A stretch of DNA of 64,000 bases from Catenulispora sp. MAP5-51 (GCF_041261205.1 NZ_JBGCCH010000008.1:124001-188000); one strand, 5' to 3'. Positions 16,257-25,351 are shown, counted from the stretch's first letter. Notes: a model not told the origin generated them from the sequence alone. A program made the numbers and translations.

Positions 16257-17816
16257 GTGGACATCACGGACTCGGTCCCCAACACGTCGGACGCCTCGCC
16301 GCCGGCCCCCGGCCGCGACCGGCCGGCGCCCGCGGATGCCGTGGATGCCGCCCCGGGATCCCCGGCCGCCCCGGATGCGCGCAGCCCCTGGGTCGCGCTC
16401 ACGGTGGTCTGCGTGGCGCAGTTCATGATCACGCTGGACGCCACGGTGGTGAACGTCGCGGCGCCGGCGATCCAGAAGTCCCTGCACTTCGCCCCCGGGA
16501 ACCTGCAGTGGATCATCAACGCCTACACCCTGTTCTCCGGCGGCTTCCTGCTCCTGGGCGGCCGGACCGGTGACCTGGTCGGCCGCCGGCGGGTGTTCAG
16601 CGCCGGCGTCTTCCTGTTCACCGCCGCCTCGCTGCTCAACGGCGTCGCCCCGAACGCCGGCGTGCTGATCTTCGGCCGCGGCCTGCAGGGCCTGGGCGCC
16701 GCGTTCGCCTCCCCGGCGGCGCTGGCGGTGCTGATGACCGCCTTCCCCGGGACGCGCGAGCGGACCAAGGCGCTGGCCGTGTGGAGCACCATCGCGGTCT
16801 CCGGCGGCGCGGTCGGCGTGCTGCTCGGCGGCATGCTCACCGACCTGCTGTCCTGGCGCTGGACCTTCTTCATCAACCTGCCCATCGGCGTGCTCACCCT
16901 GCTGGCCACCACCCGCTTCGTGCCGGCGTCCCGCGGCGAGGGCCGCGCCCGCGGCTTCGACGCGGCCGGCGCGGTCAGCGTGACCGGCGGCTGCGTGCTG
17001 CTCGTCTATTGGATCGTGCAGGCGCCGACCTGGGGCTGGGGTTCGGCCAAGACGCTGGGGGTCGGGGCCGCGGCCCTGGTCATCCTGGCCGCGTTCGGCC
17101 TGATCGAGCGCCGCAGCAGCGCCCCGCTCGTGCGCTTCGAGCTCTTCCGGGTCCGTGCGGTGTCCATCGGCAACGGCGCCCTGTTCCTGTTCGGCGGCGC
17201 GGCCTTCGCCTTGTTCTTCTTCGCCTCGCTGTACCTGCAGGAGGTCATGGCGTACAGCCCGCTGCGCGCGGGTGTGGCGTTCCTGCCGGTCTTCGTCTCC
17301 AGCGTTCTGGGCGCTGGCGTGGCCCAGCAGCTGGTCCGCCGGATCGGCCCGCGCGCGGTGGCGCTCCTGGGGCTGGCGGTCTGCGTCGTCGGCATGCTGA
17401 TGCTGGCCCGCATCCCGGTCCACGGCTCCTACACCCACGACCTGCTCGTCGAGCTGATCCTGATCTCCCTCGGGATGGGGATCGCCACGGTTCCGCTGAT
17501 CCTGTTGTCCACCACCGGTGTGCGCGAGGACCTGTCCGGTCTGGCCTCCGGCGTGAACAACATGTCACAGAACATCGGGCGTGCCCTCGGGCTCGCCATC
17601 CTGTCCAGCATCGCCACCTCGCACGCCGCGAACGTCCTGCGCGGCCACCCGCACGCCACCTCGGCGGCGACCGCCGCGCAGGTGTCCGGGTACCACTGGG
17701 GCTTCGTCGGCTCGGCGATCCTGATCCTGGGCTCCATGGCCGTCGTGGGCGGTTTCCTGCGGGGCGCGGACCTGGCCGCGCTGGACGAGACGGCCGCCGC
17801 CCCTTCGGCCGCCTGA
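16257..17816 (+). CDS. MFS drug exporter, DHA2 (EmrB/QacA) family
   Basis: This 519-residue membrane protein has about 14 hydrophobic segments, the DHA2 topology of proton-driven multidrug exporters. An N-terminal Pro/Ala-rich cytoplasmic tail (~40 residues) precedes TM1 (WVALTVVCVAQFMITLDATVVNVAAPAI, which contains the family's LDxTVVNVALP motif). GGRTGDLVGRRRVF is the MFS motif A loop after TM2, and AVSGGAVGVLLGG is motif C in TM5, typical of antiporters. The start is GTG 16257 with a very strong Shine-Dalgarno sequence (GGAGGAGG, 6 nt). It is divergent from the TetR gene and likely repressed by it. Likely role: export of, and self-resistance to, the cluster's polyketide. Confidence 0.92.
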   Translation: MDITDSVPNTSDASPPAPGRDRPAPADAVDAAPGSPAAPDARSPWVALTVVCVAQFMITLDATVVNVAAPAIQKSLHFAPGNLQWIINAYTLFSGGFLLLGGRTGDLVGRRRVFSAGVFLFTAASLLNGVAPNAGVLIFGRGLQGLGAAFASPAALAVLMTAFPGTRERTKALAVWSTIAVSGGAVGVLLGGMLTDLLSWRWTFFINLPIGVLTLLATTRFVPASRGEGRARGFDAAGAVSVTGGCVLLVYWIVQAPTWGWGSAKTLGVGAAALVILAAFGLIERRSSAPLVRFELFRVRAVSIGNGALFLFGGAAFALFFFASLYLQEVMAYSPLRAGVAFLPVFVSSVLGAGVAQQLVRRIGPRAVALLGLAVCVVGMLMLARIPVHGSYTHDLLVELILISLGMGIATVPLILLSTTGVREDLSGLASGVNNMSQNIGRALGLAILSSIATSHAANVLRGHPHATSAATAAQVSGYHWGFVGSAILILGSMAVVGGFLRGADLAALDETAAAPSAA

Positions 17817-17833
17817 TCCGGCTCCGGCCGCCG

Positions 17834-17893
17834 CCCGGCGTGTCAGCCCCCGTACACGCCGGGCCCGCCCGGCCGCGAGCGCGCGGCCGGGCG
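17834..17893 (+). terminator. Tandem hairpins after the MFS gene
   Basis: Two consecutive stems occur: CCCGGCGTGT / ACACGCCGGG (17834-17863) and the stronger CGCCCGGCCGCG / CGCGGCCGGGCG (17866-17893, 12 bp with a 4-nt loop). Only 10 nt separate them from the conserved regulatory motif that follows, so they insulate the thioesterase operon from exporter transcription. Confidence 0.75.
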
Positions 17894-17902
17894 TCCTTGC
17901 GC

Positions 17903-17926
17903 GGTAAGCGATTCTTCTGATGTGCG
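17903..17926 (+). promoter_or_regulatory. Cluster regulatory motif, copy 1 (upstream of thioesterase)
   Basis: The sequence GGTAAGCGATTCTTCTGATG followed by TGCG lies 78 nt before the thioesterase start. It matches copies at 24117-24140 and 27640-27663, and on the minus strand at 26644-26667. See findings. Confidence 0.7.
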
Positions 17927-18003
17927 CGCCGGGCCCGCTTGAGAATCTGGGCCGCAGGAGCCGGGTGCCGATGCCCCGGCGCGATGTTCTGGGAGTGTCA
18001 TCC

Positions 18004-18858
18004 ATGAGCGGTGCAGACAGGAACGGGACCGCGGCGTGGCTGCGCCGCTACAACGGCGACGGACCCGGCGCCGTCAGGCTCGTGTTCTTCCCCCACGCGG
18101 GCGGGTCGGCCAGTTACTTCTTCCCGTTGTCCAGACACCTGCCGGCGGACGTCGAGACGTTCGCGGTCCAGTACCCCGGACGGCAGGACCGGCGCGCCGA
18201 GCCGCCGGCGGACACGGTCGCAGAGCTCGCCGCCGGGGTCGTGGCGGCGCTCGACACGCTGGAGGGGCCGGACGTGCCCACCGTGCTGTTCGGGCACAGC
18301 CTGGGCGCCGTGGTCGCCTTCGAGGCCGCCAAGCGGCTGGAGAGCCGGCTGTACGACGGTTTGACGGCGGGACCGCACGCAGAAACCGAAGGCGCCGGAC
18401 CCGCCGGACCCGCCGGACCCGCTGCACACGCCGCACCGGTTGCTCTGGTCGTCTCCGGACGCCGGGCGCCGTCCAGACAGACCCCTGAGAACCTGCACCT
18501 GCGCGACGACGCCGGTGTGCTGGCCGAGTTGACCCTCCTGGGCGGCACCGAGGAGAAGCTGCTCGACGACGAGGACCTGGTGAAGATGATCCTGCCCGCG
18601 GTGCGCGCCGACTACCGCGCCCTGTCCGCGTACGTCCAGTCCTGGAGCGAGTCGTCCTGGCAGCCCCTGACCTGCCCGCTCGTGGTGATGGTCGGCGACA
18701 GCGACCCCGTGGCGCCGGTGGCCGACGCGCTGGCGTGGGAGGAGTTCACCACCGGCGACTTCCAGTCCGAGATCTTCCCCGGCGGCCACTTCTACCTGTC
18801 CGGACACCAGGAGCGGGTCGCCGACTCGATACGACGGGTGTTGAAGACCTATGCCTGA
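18004..18858 (+). CDS. Type II (editing) thioesterase
   Basis: This 284-residue alpha/beta hydrolase of the GrsT/RifR class removes aberrant acyl groups from PKS acyl carrier proteins. The FFPHAGG motif is at ~28-34, the nucleophile elbow GHSLG at ~97-101, the catalytic Asp lies near GDSDPVAPV, and the His is in GGHFYLSGH at ~258-266. The ATG at 18004 follows GGGAG with 7-8 nt spacing. Upstream in-frame codons reach back to 17920 but run through the regulatory motif and show no similarity. An unusual Gly-Ala-Pro stretch ([15 protein letters not shown], nt 18391-18435), encoded by 9-bp repeats, is inserted after the nucleophile region in the lid area. The gene overlaps the flavin reductase by 8 nt, so the two are translationally coupled. 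Since the visible last PKS module lacks a thioesterase, hydrolytic release by this protein cannot be excluded. Confidence 0.9.
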   Translation: MSGADRNGTAAWLRRYNGDGPGAVRLVFFPHAGGSASYFFPLSRHLPADVETFAVQYPGRQDRRAEPPADTVAELAAGVVAALDTLEGPDVPTVLFGHSLGAVVAFEAAKRLESRLYDGLTAGPHAETEGAGPAGPAGPAAHAAPVALVVSGRRAPSRQTPENLHLRDDAGVLAELTLLGGTEEKLLDDEDLVKMILPAVRADYRALSAYVQSWSESSWQPLTCPLVVMVGDSDPVAPVADALAWEEFTTGDFQSEIFPGGHFYLSGHQERVADSIRRVLKTYA

Positions 18859-19384
18859 GACGGTGCCCCCGCCGCGGACCGGGACGGCCGCGGCGGCGGG
18901 GCGGGCCCCGGACGCCGAGTCCTTCCTGGCGGTCCTGAGCCGGCTGGCCAGCGGCGTGGTCGCGGTCACCGGCCTGGCCGACGGTGGTCCGGTGGGGCTG
19001 ACGGTCTCCTCCTTCGTGTCGGTGTCGCTGGACCCTCCGCTGGTGTCCTTCTGCGTCGCCCGGACGAGCCGGACCTGGCCGCTGCTGCGGACCGGCGGCC
19101 GGGTGTGCGTCAATATCCTGAGTCAGGAGCAGGCCGTGGACGCCGCCCGGTTCGCACTCCGGGACGCGGACCGCTTCGGCGGGGTGCGCTGGCGGCCCTC
19201 GCCGGCCGGCCTGCCGGTCCTGGACGGCGGGCTGGCGTGGCTGGAGTGCACCGTGCAGGTCGAGCACGGCGCCGGCGACCACGACATCGTGGTCTGCCGG
19301 GTGGACCGGCTCGACGAGGGCGCCGCCGAGTCCGGTCCGCTGGTCCGGTTCCGGGGCGCGTACGGCCGGCTGGAACGGGTGTGA
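18851..19384 (+). CDS. Flavin reductase (HpaC-like) partner of a two-component monooxygenase
   Basis: This 177-residue protein has a flavin-reductase-like split-barrel domain: FLAVLSRLASGVVAVTG, PVGLTVSSFVSVSLDPPLVSFCV, TGGRVCVNILS and HDIVVCRVDRL. These proteins use NAD(P)H to supply reduced FMN or FAD to a partner oxygenase. The natural partner in this window is the luciferase-like protein at 24320-25351, because both kinds of enzyme work as pairs and the two genes share the conserved upstream motif. The N-terminal ~25 residues are Ala/Pro-rich and not conserved. Translation starts within the last codons of the thioesterase gene. A related pair, AbyZ and AbyE, is part of the abyssomicin cluster as I recall it. 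Confidence 0.88.
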   Translation: MPETVPPPRTGTAAAAGRAPDAESFLAVLSRLASGVVAVTGLADGGPVGLTVSSFVSVSLDPPLVSFCVARTSRTWPLLRTGGRVCVNILSQEQAVDAARFALRDADRFGGVRWRPSPAGLPVLDGGLAWLECTVQVEHGAGDHDIVVCRVDRLDEGAAESGPLVRFRGAYGRLERV

Positions 19385-19502
19385 AGCGGTGCCGCCATGG
19401 GCGGAAGGCGGGGACTAGAACCGCTTTAGGGCGACTGGCGAGGATGCCTGCATCACAGGCCGCCGGTTCCGGCGGCATCGCAGGGCGCCCACGGGAGGAA
19501 CG

Positions 19503-20555
19503 ATGTTGGACGCACCCGAGGTCTGGTTGCTGGCCGCCGGCAGCGCATTTCCCGGCCCGCCGATAGACAACGCCAGGCTCGCCGAGCTCTTCGGCGCCGA
19601 CGACTTGTGGCAGCAGTGGGTCGAGGTGTTCCTGGGCACCCGCACCCGGCACTTCGCGGTCGACCTCGAGACCAACGAGGTCCGGCACAGCCTGGCCGAC
19701 CTCGGCCGGACCGCCGCCGAGCGGGCGCTGGCCGGGGCCGGCCTGGCCGCCGCGGACGTGGACGTGATCGTGCTCGCCACCTCGATGCCCGACCATCTGA
19801 TGCCGACCACCGTGAACGTGGTCGCCGACCGGCTGGGCATCGACGGCGTGCCGACCTTCCAGCTGCAGTCCGGCTGCACCGGCGCGGTCCAGGCGCTCCA
19901 GGTCGCCCGGCAGGCGCTGGTGGCCGGCGGCCACCGCACGGCGCTGGTGATCGGCGGCGACGTGTGCGCCAAGTTCCTGGACGTGGATCTGGCGCCGGGC
20001 AAGGTGAAGGCCGCGGATCTGGTCAACATCGCGATGTTCGGCGACGCGGCCGGGGCGGCGGTGCTCAGCACCGATCCGACCCCGGACGCCGTGGCGGTGC
20101 GCCGGCTGGACCTCCGGCTGGCCGGGCTCGGCCGGGAGTCGGGCCACACCGTCCAGTGGTCGGGGACCGCGCGGCGGGACTCCGACGGGCCGGCCGTCGC
20201 AGAGGACTACAAAGCCATCGAGGAGATCGTGCCGCGGATGGCCGTGGAGACCGCCCGGCGCGTGCTCGACGAGCTCGGCTGGGCCGACTCGCGGGTGGAC
20301 TACCTGCTGCCGCCGCAGCTGTCCGGGCGGATGACCGCGAAGATCGTGGAGCGGCTGGGGCTGCCGGGCGCGAAGGAGATCAGCTGCGTCCGGGAGACCG
20401 GGAACACCGGCAACGCCCTGCCGTTCCTGCAACTGGAGCGGCTGCTGCCGCTGGTCGGTCCCGGCCAGTGCGTGCTGGGGGTCGCGATCGAGTCGAGCAA
20501 GTGGATCCAGTCGGCGTTCGCGCTGGAGCGGCCCGGGGCCGGCGTGGGCCTGTGA
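19503..20555 (+). CDS. KAS III (FabH)-like condensing or acyl-transfer enzyme lacking the active-site His
   Basis: This 350-residue thiolase-fold protein has the nucleophilic Cys in FQLQSGCTGAVQALQ (~residue 124) and the Asn region in ETGNTGNALPF (~300). The position of the catalytic His (HQAN in FabH) reads PPQLSGRM, so the His is absent. KAS III relatives in polyketide clusters either condense or, when residues of the triad change, transfer acyl groups to oxygen or to carrier proteins. In tetronate pathways a FabH-like protein joins glyceryl-ACP to the beta-ketoacyl chain released from a PKS without thioesterase. The ATG at 19503 has GGGAGGAA just upstream. The 118-nt gap before it contains CCGCTTTAGGG, similar to sequences before the glycosyltransferase and SARP genes. 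Confidence 0.88.
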   Translation: MLDAPEVWLLAAGSAFPGPPIDNARLAELFGADDLWQQWVEVFLGTRTRHFAVDLETNEVRHSLADLGRTAAERALAGAGLAAADVDVIVLATSMPDHLMPTTVNVVADRLGIDGVPTFQLQSGCTGAVQALQVARQALVAGGHRTALVIGGDVCAKFLDVDLAPGKVKAADLVNIAMFGDAAGAAVLSTDPTPDAVAVRRLDLRLAGLGRESGHTVQWSGTARRDSDGPAVAEDYKAIEEIVPRMAVETARRVLDELGWADSRVDYLLPPQLSGRMTAKIVERLGLPGAKEISCVRETGNTGNALPFLQLERLLPLVGPGQCVLGVAIESSKWIQSAFALERPGAGVGL

Positions 20556-20574
20556 CGCTTTCCCGGAGTCCGTC

Positions 20575-20594
20575 CGGGCCTGTGACCAGGCCCG
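20575..20594 (+). terminator. Hairpin terminator after the KAS III-like gene
   Basis: CGGGCCTG / CAGGCCCG forms an 8-bp stem with a TGAC loop, 20 nt after the stop codon. Confidence 0.65.
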
Positions 20595-21048
20595 TCACCT
20601 GCTGCGCGGGTCCGAGCGGACGCGATTCGCGTTGACTACGTCGCTGCGCGTGTGCGAGCATCAACGTGTGTCAATCTATGGTAGAGAACTGCCATACCTC
20701 ATGACATTCTGGATCTCCCGGCGTGGCGACCATTTCGACGAGGTCTGTCCAGCGCCGGAGTGACGGCGGGTGTGGGGGAGGGGTGCCGGGAGTCCGGCGC
20801 CCGTCACACCTGGCCGGAGCGACACGCGGGTGCCCAAGGGGGACGGGCCCCGCGTCGGTCGGCCGGTTCACGCCGAGGCGGCGGCCCACCGCCGGCGGCA
20901 CCGGCCCGGCGAACGGGGATGCCTTGGTTCCTTTGTGCCATCGGCCTCGTCCGGAACACCTCCGGACCGTCTCGCACCGCGCCTGTCAGCCGGCCTCGGC
21001 CCATCCCCTGGTGCCGGTCCGGCGGCGTACGACGGAGGGAACCGCGTC
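20595..21048. other. 454-nt leader of the LAL regulator gene
   Basis: No gene is evident. The LAL reading frame stays open from 20770, but the encoded Pro/Arg/Gly-rich extension has no family similarity and no good Shine-Dalgarno sequence, so I treat it as non-coding. A TTGACT hexamer (20632-20637), a plausible -35, lies in a locally AT-richer stretch ending CAATCTATGGTAGAG near 20685. A long untranslated leader is therefore possible. The conserved 24-bp cluster motif is not present here. Confidence 0.5.
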
Positions 21049-24036
21049 GTGAACAATCCCCGTTTCGACAATCCGATGGCGGCCGCTCTGGCGGCCCTGG
21101 CTGATTCGGCGGCGCTGGCCGACGCCGCCTTCGCCCTCACTTCGACCCCTGGTGCCGTCGGCGGAGTACGCGCCGAGCAGTGGCGCCGCCTGGAAGCCGC
21201 GCTGGCCGCCGCACGCGCCGGATCGGCGCGCGTCGTGGAGCTGGCCGGCGAGCCGGGCAGCGGCAAGACCCGGCTGCTCAACGAGCTGAGCGCGACCGCG
21301 ACCCGCGCCGGTGTCAGGGTTCTGACCGGGCGGTGCACCGAGCAGGACCGCGACCTGCTGCTGCACCTGCTCTCGGTGCTGCCGGCGGTGGCGGTGGGCG
21401 CCGAGGACGTGCCGGCGTTCCCGCCGCCGGCCCGGGACCCGGTCGCCGAGCACGGGCCGGGCCGGTCGCCGGACCTGGGTGCCGCGAGCCTGGCGCAGCC
21501 CGGCGGGTCGGACATCGCGACGCGCCTGAGCGCCGCCCGCGCGGCGCTGAGCCGGCACACCCGCGTGCCGCTGGTGCTGATCCTGGACGACTTCCACTGG
21601 GCCGGCGAGGACTCGGTGGAGATCGTCGACCATCTGCTGCGCTGGCCCCTGGACGCGCCGCTGCTGCTGGTGGTGGCGCATCGGCCGGCGCAAAGCGGCG
21701 CGCGGCTGCGCAGCAGCCTGGCGCACTGCGCCGAACTGGGCACCGCGGAGCGGATCGAGCTGCGGCCGCTGACCCTGGCCGAGGCGGTCCGGATGCTCGG
21801 CCTGCCCGCCGCGGACGACGTGCTGCGGACGCTGCACGAGACGAGCGCCGGCAACCCCCACGTGCTGGCGATGCTCGCCGAGATGGACCGCACGCCGATG
21901 CCCGGCGGACTGGCGCTGCCGCAGGACGGCCTGTTCAACCAGTTCACCGCCCGGGTCCTCGGCGAGACGGCGCTGCTGGACGCCTGGGAGCAGGCGGTGC
22001 TCGACGCCGCCATCGTGCTCGGCGCGCAGGCCGGCCCGGACTATCTGGCCGCGGTGTCCGGCCTGGACTACGACGCGGCCTGCGTCGCGGTGGCCGGCCT
22101 GGTCCGCCGGGACCTGCTGCGCCCGGCCGCCGGCAGCAACCGCTTCGGGCTGCGCCACGCGCTGCTGCGCCGGGCGCTCTACCCGCGGCTGTCGCCCTGG
22201 TGGCGCGAGCCGGCCCACCGGCGGGCCGCGGCCTTCCTGGCCGAGCGCAACGCCCCGGCCGCCGAGCAGGCCGCGCAGCTGGAGCTGTGCGGCGACCTGT
22301 CGGCTCCGAAGGATCTCCAGGTCCTGATCCAGGCGGCGGCCGAGTGCGTGCGCACCGAACCGCGGATGGCGGTGCACTGGTGCCGCGTCGCGCTGCGCTC
22401 CCTGGAGCAGAGCGACGCCGCGGCCGACCGCCGCGCCGAGGTGATGCTGCTGCTGGCCCGCACCCTCGGCGGCTGCGGCCGGCTCCAGGAGAGCCGGGAC
22501 CTGCTGCACGAGATCCTGCGCCTGGTGCCCGAGCCGGTGCACATCCGGGCGCTCGCGGCGTCGCTGTGCGCGGTCGTGGAGTACCTGCTGGGGCACCGGC
22601 CGGAGGCGCGGGCGCTGCTGGCCGCCGAGGCCGAGCACGCCGAGTCCTATCCGCGCCGGGACAGCGCGCGGCTGCTGATCGAGCACGCCCTGCTGTGCAT
22701 CGGCGGCCAGGCGCAGCTGGGGCCGGGCCGGCTGGCCGAGGTGTACGCCTCCGTCGCCCGCGGCGGCGTGGACCGGGTCACCGAGGCCGGCGCGCTGGTG
22801 CTGCGGGCCCTGGACGACGTGCTCGGCGGCCGCTACGCCGAGTCCGACGTCAGCATCGAGGTCTGCCAGGCCAAGATCGACAGCCTGTCGGACCCGGCGC
22901 TGGCCGACAACCTCTTCTACATCAGTGCCCTGGCTTGGGCCGAGCTGTACACCGCGCGCTTCGCCGACGCCGAGCGGCATTTCCGGCGGGCCATCGCGAT
23001 CGCCGAGAGCTCGGGGAACCTCGTGGTCATCCCGATGTTCCTCAATGGTCTGCTTTACGTGGACCTGTACGTCGGGCCGCTGGACATCGTGGACACCGAG
23101 AACTGGGGCGGCGAATCGCTGGCCGCGGGCCCGGCCTCGACCGTGCGGACGGTGACCCTGGCGCTGGAGTCGATGCACGCGCTGTGGACCGACGTCGAGG
23201 ACGACACCCGCGGGCTGCGCCTGGCCGAGGAGTCGTACTCGGCCTTCCCGGACGCCGCGGGCGTGTGCGGCCGGGCCAGCTCGATCCTGGCCACGGCCAG
23301 CGCCAACGCCCTGGACGGCGACGTCTCGCGCTGCATGGCGCTGCTGTTGACCAGCGGCGGCGGAACCGGCCTGCCGAACCTGCCGGAGGTCCTGCGCCCG
23401 ATGTCCTTCGAGTTGCTCACCTACGCCGCCGCGGCCGCCGGGAACTCCACCGCCGAGGACTGGTCGGCCCGGGCCTGGACGGCGGCCGAGGCGTGGCCGA
23501 TGCCGCACCAGCGGGGCTACGCGCTGGCCGCCCGGGCCCACGTGGCGCGCCGCCGCGGCGAGTACCGCGCCGCCGCTGAGACCTACACCCGCGCCGCGGA
23601 CCTGTTCGGGACGGTCACCATGGCCCGGACCCGGGCCAGGATCCTGCTGCTGGCCGCGGCCTGTCTGGCCGAGGCCGGCGAGCTGGGCCAGGCCGACGCC
23701 GCCTACCGGCTGGCCGAGGAGCTGGGCCGGGACTGCGGTGCGGTCCGGCTCAGCCACGACGCGCGCCGGATGCGCGGCCGGCTGGCCGAGCACCGCCCGG
23801 CCGAGCCGGACCGCACCGAGATCAAGCGCAAGCTGTCCGCGCTGACCAACCGGGAGCGGGAGATAGCCATCGCCGCGAGCACCGGGAGGAAGACCCGGGA
23901 GATCGCCGCGGATCTGCACCTGAGCCCGCGGACCGTGGACGTCCACCTGACCCGGATCTACCGCAAGCTGGACCTGACCTCACGGGCCGCGCTGGCCAAG
24001 CTGATCACCGAGATGGAGCTGCGGGTCGCGGTGTAG
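21049..24036 (+). CDS. Large ATP-binding LuxR (LAL) family transcriptional regulator
   Basis: In this 995-residue protein, an N-terminal NTPase has Walker A GEPGSGKTRLL (~68-78) and Walker B LVLILDDFHWA (~177-187). It is followed by a long helical TPR-like region rich in Leu/Ala. A C-terminal LuxR HTH (~928-990: LTNREREIAIAASTGRKTREIAADLHLSPRTVDVHLTRIYRKL) ends the protein. LAL proteins are pathway activators in many polyketide clusters. The GTG start at 21049 has GGAGGG nine nt upstream. It is flanked by a terminator and sits between the KAS III-like gene and the luciferase-like gene, whose promoter carries the shared motif, so it is one candidate to read that motif. No TTA codon was noticed. 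Confidence 0.93.
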   Translation: MNNPRFDNPMAAALAALADSAALADAAFALTSTPGAVGGVRAEQWRRLEAALAAARAGSARVVELAGEPGSGKTRLLNELSATATRAGVRVLTGRCTEQDRDLLLHLLSVLPAVAVGAEDVPAFPPPARDPVAEHGPGRSPDLGAASLAQPGGSDIATRLSAARAALSRHTRVPLVLILDDFHWAGEDSVEIVDHLLRWPLDAPLLLVVAHRPAQSGARLRSSLAHCAELGTAERIELRPLTLAEAVRMLGLPAADDVLRTLHETSAGNPHVLAMLAEMDRTPMPGGLALPQDGLFNQFTARVLGETALLDAWEQAVLDAAIVLGAQAGPDYLAAVSGLDYDAACVAVAGLVRRDLLRPAAGSNRFGLRHALLRRALYPRLSPWWREPAHRRAAAFLAERNAPAAEQAAQLELCGDLSAPKDLQVLIQAAAECVRTEPRMAVHWCRVALRSLEQSDAAADRRAEVMLLLARTLGGCGRLQESRDLLHEILRLVPEPVHIRALAASLCAVVEYLLGHRPEARALLAAEAEHAESYPRRDSARLLIEHALLCIGGQAQLGPGRLAEVYASVARGGVDRVTEAGALVLRALDDVLGGRYAESDVSIEVCQAKIDSLSDPALADNLFYISALAWAELYTARFADAERHFRRAIAIAESSGNLVVIPMFLNGLLYVDLYVGPLDIVDTENWGGESLAAGPASTVRTVTLALESMHALWTDVEDDTRGLRLAEESYSAFPDAAGVCGRASSILATASANALDGDVSRCMALLLTSGGGTGLPNLPEVLRPMSFELLTYAAAAAGNSTAEDWSARAWTAAEAWPMPHQRGYALAARAHVARRRGEYRAAAETYTRAADLFGTVTMARTRARILLLAAACLAEAGELGQADAAYRLAEELGRDCGAVRLSHDARRMRGRLAEHRPAEPDRTEIKRKLSALTNREREIAIAASTGRKTREIAADLHLSPRTVDVHLTRIYRKLDLTSRAALAKLITEMELRVAV

Positions 24037-24116
24037 CCGCCGGGTCCACCCCGGTCGGGAGGCGCCGCCGGCCGGGGGGTTGTGAACACCGGTGTCCATA
24101 TCAGGTGCCTGTGCGC

Positions 24117-24140
24117 GGTAAGTAATTCCTCTGATGTGCG
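24117..24140 (+). promoter_or_regulatory. Cluster regulatory motif, copy 2 (upstream of luciferase-like gene)
   Basis: GGTAAGTAATTCCTCTGATG followed by TGCG, 180 nt before the luciferase-like start. It shares 20 of 24 positions with copy 1. The spacer 24037-24319 holds no gene. Confidence 0.7.
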
Positions 24141-24319
24141 TCGGACACACGCTGGTGATACTGGCGATGCCGCGCAACGCTCTCGCCGGGTCGGAACGGA
24201 CGGTCCGGTCGAGCGTGCCGCCATTTCCACCCCGCCAGGCCGCCGGACCCGCCGATGCGGCACCCCATGGCGACGTCCCCTGGTGAGCCGGGCTGTCTTC
24301 GAACCAAGGAGAACCGCGA

Positions 24320-25351
24320 ATGCCGACCATTCCCTCCCGCGTGCCCGTGTCCATTCTCGATACCGCGCCGATCGGCGTCCAGTCCACCCCGGCCGACGTG
24401 CTGGGCGCCACCCGGGCGCTCGCGCAGCACGCGGAAGGACTCGGATTCACCCGCTTCTGGACGGCCGAGCACCACAACGCGCCCAGCATCGCCGCGTCCT
24501 CCCCGGCGGTGGTCGCCGCCGCGCTGGGCCAGGCCACCACCCGGATCCGGGTCGGCACCGGCGGGATCCTGCTGCCCAACCACCCGGCGCTGGTCGCCGC
24601 CGAGCAGCTGTCCACGCTGGCCGCCCTGCACCCCGGGCGCGTCGACTTCGGGATCGGCCGGGCCGGCTCGGACCGCCGGGTCGCCGCGGCCCTGGGCCTG
24701 GGACCGGACTCCGACGACTTCCCGCGCCGGATCGAGGACCTGCTCGGCTACCTCAGCGCCGGTACCGCCGGGGAGTCCTACAAGGGCCTGATCGCAGCCC
24801 CCGGATTCACCGGCCGTCCGGCCCTGTGGCTGCTGGGCTCCAGCACCTTCAGCGCCGAACTCGCCGCCCACCTCGGCCTGCCGTTCGGCTTCGGCCACCA
24901 CTTCCGGCCGGACTTCACGCTGGCGGCCCTGGACGTCTACCGGCGCGAGTTCCGGCCCTCGGCGGTCCTGGACCGGCCTTACGCGTTCGTCGCCGTCCAG
25001 GTGATCTGCGGCCGGGACGAGGAGCACGCCGCGTATCTGTCGGGCCCGGTGGCCCTGACCTTCCTGCGGATGCAGTCGGCGCCGCCGGAGCGCCTGCCCA
25101 CCTTCGAGCAGGCCGCCGCCTACTCCTGGTCGGCGCGCGAGCTGAAGGCGCGCGAGCAGATCTTCGCGGCCCAGGCCGTCGGCGGCCCGGAGGCGGTGAG
25201 CGAACGGCTGGCGGACATCCTGGCGACCACCGAGGCCGACGAGCTCATGATCACCAGCATCGTGCCGGACGGGCCGGAGACCATCGACTCGGTCACCCGG
25301 GTGCGGGAGATGTTCGGCGCCGACGAGCTGCCGCTGGGCTTGGCCCTGTAG
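24320..25351 (+). CDS. Luciferase-like (LLM class) flavin-dependent monooxygenase
   Basis: This 343-residue protein has the bacterial luciferase TIM-barrel pattern: ILDTAPIG at the start, HAEGLGFTRFWTAEHHN (~38-54), RIRVGTGGILLPNHPALVAAEQ (~75-96) and GRVDFGIGRAG (~107-117). These enzymes use reduced FMN and O2 to oxidise a substrate, for example by Baeyer-Villiger oxidation, hydroxylation or epoxidation. The start at ATG 24320 follows AAGGAG with 7-8 nt spacing. Its electron partner is probably the flavin reductase at 18851-19384. In abyssomicin-type clusters a luciferase-like enzyme (AbyE) occurs with a flavin reductase. It converges on the SARP gene with a hairpin between them. The exact tailoring step cannot be read from sequence. 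Confidence 0.9.
   Translation: MPTIPSRVPVSILDTAPIGVQSTPADVLGATRALAQHAEGLGFTRFWTAEHHNAPSIAASSPAVVAAALGQATTRIRVGTGGILLPNHPALVAAEQLSTLAALHPGRVDFGIGRAGSDRRVAAALGLGPDSDDFPRRIEDLLGYLSAGTAGESYKGLIAAPGFTGRPALWLLGSSTFSAELAAHLGLPFGFGHHFRPDFTLAALDVYRREFRPSAVLDRPYAFVAVQVICGRDEEHAAYLSGPVALTFLRMQSAPPERLPTFEQAAAYSWSARELKAREQIFAAQAVGGPEAVSERLADILATTEADELMITSIVPDGPETIDSVTRVREMFGADELPLGLAL

Noticed and set aside
20770-21048. Upstream extension of the LAL regulator
   Set aside because: Compositionally like non-coding GC-rich DNA, with no Shine-Dalgarno sequence. GTG 21049 has GGAGGG and begins at the normal family boundary.
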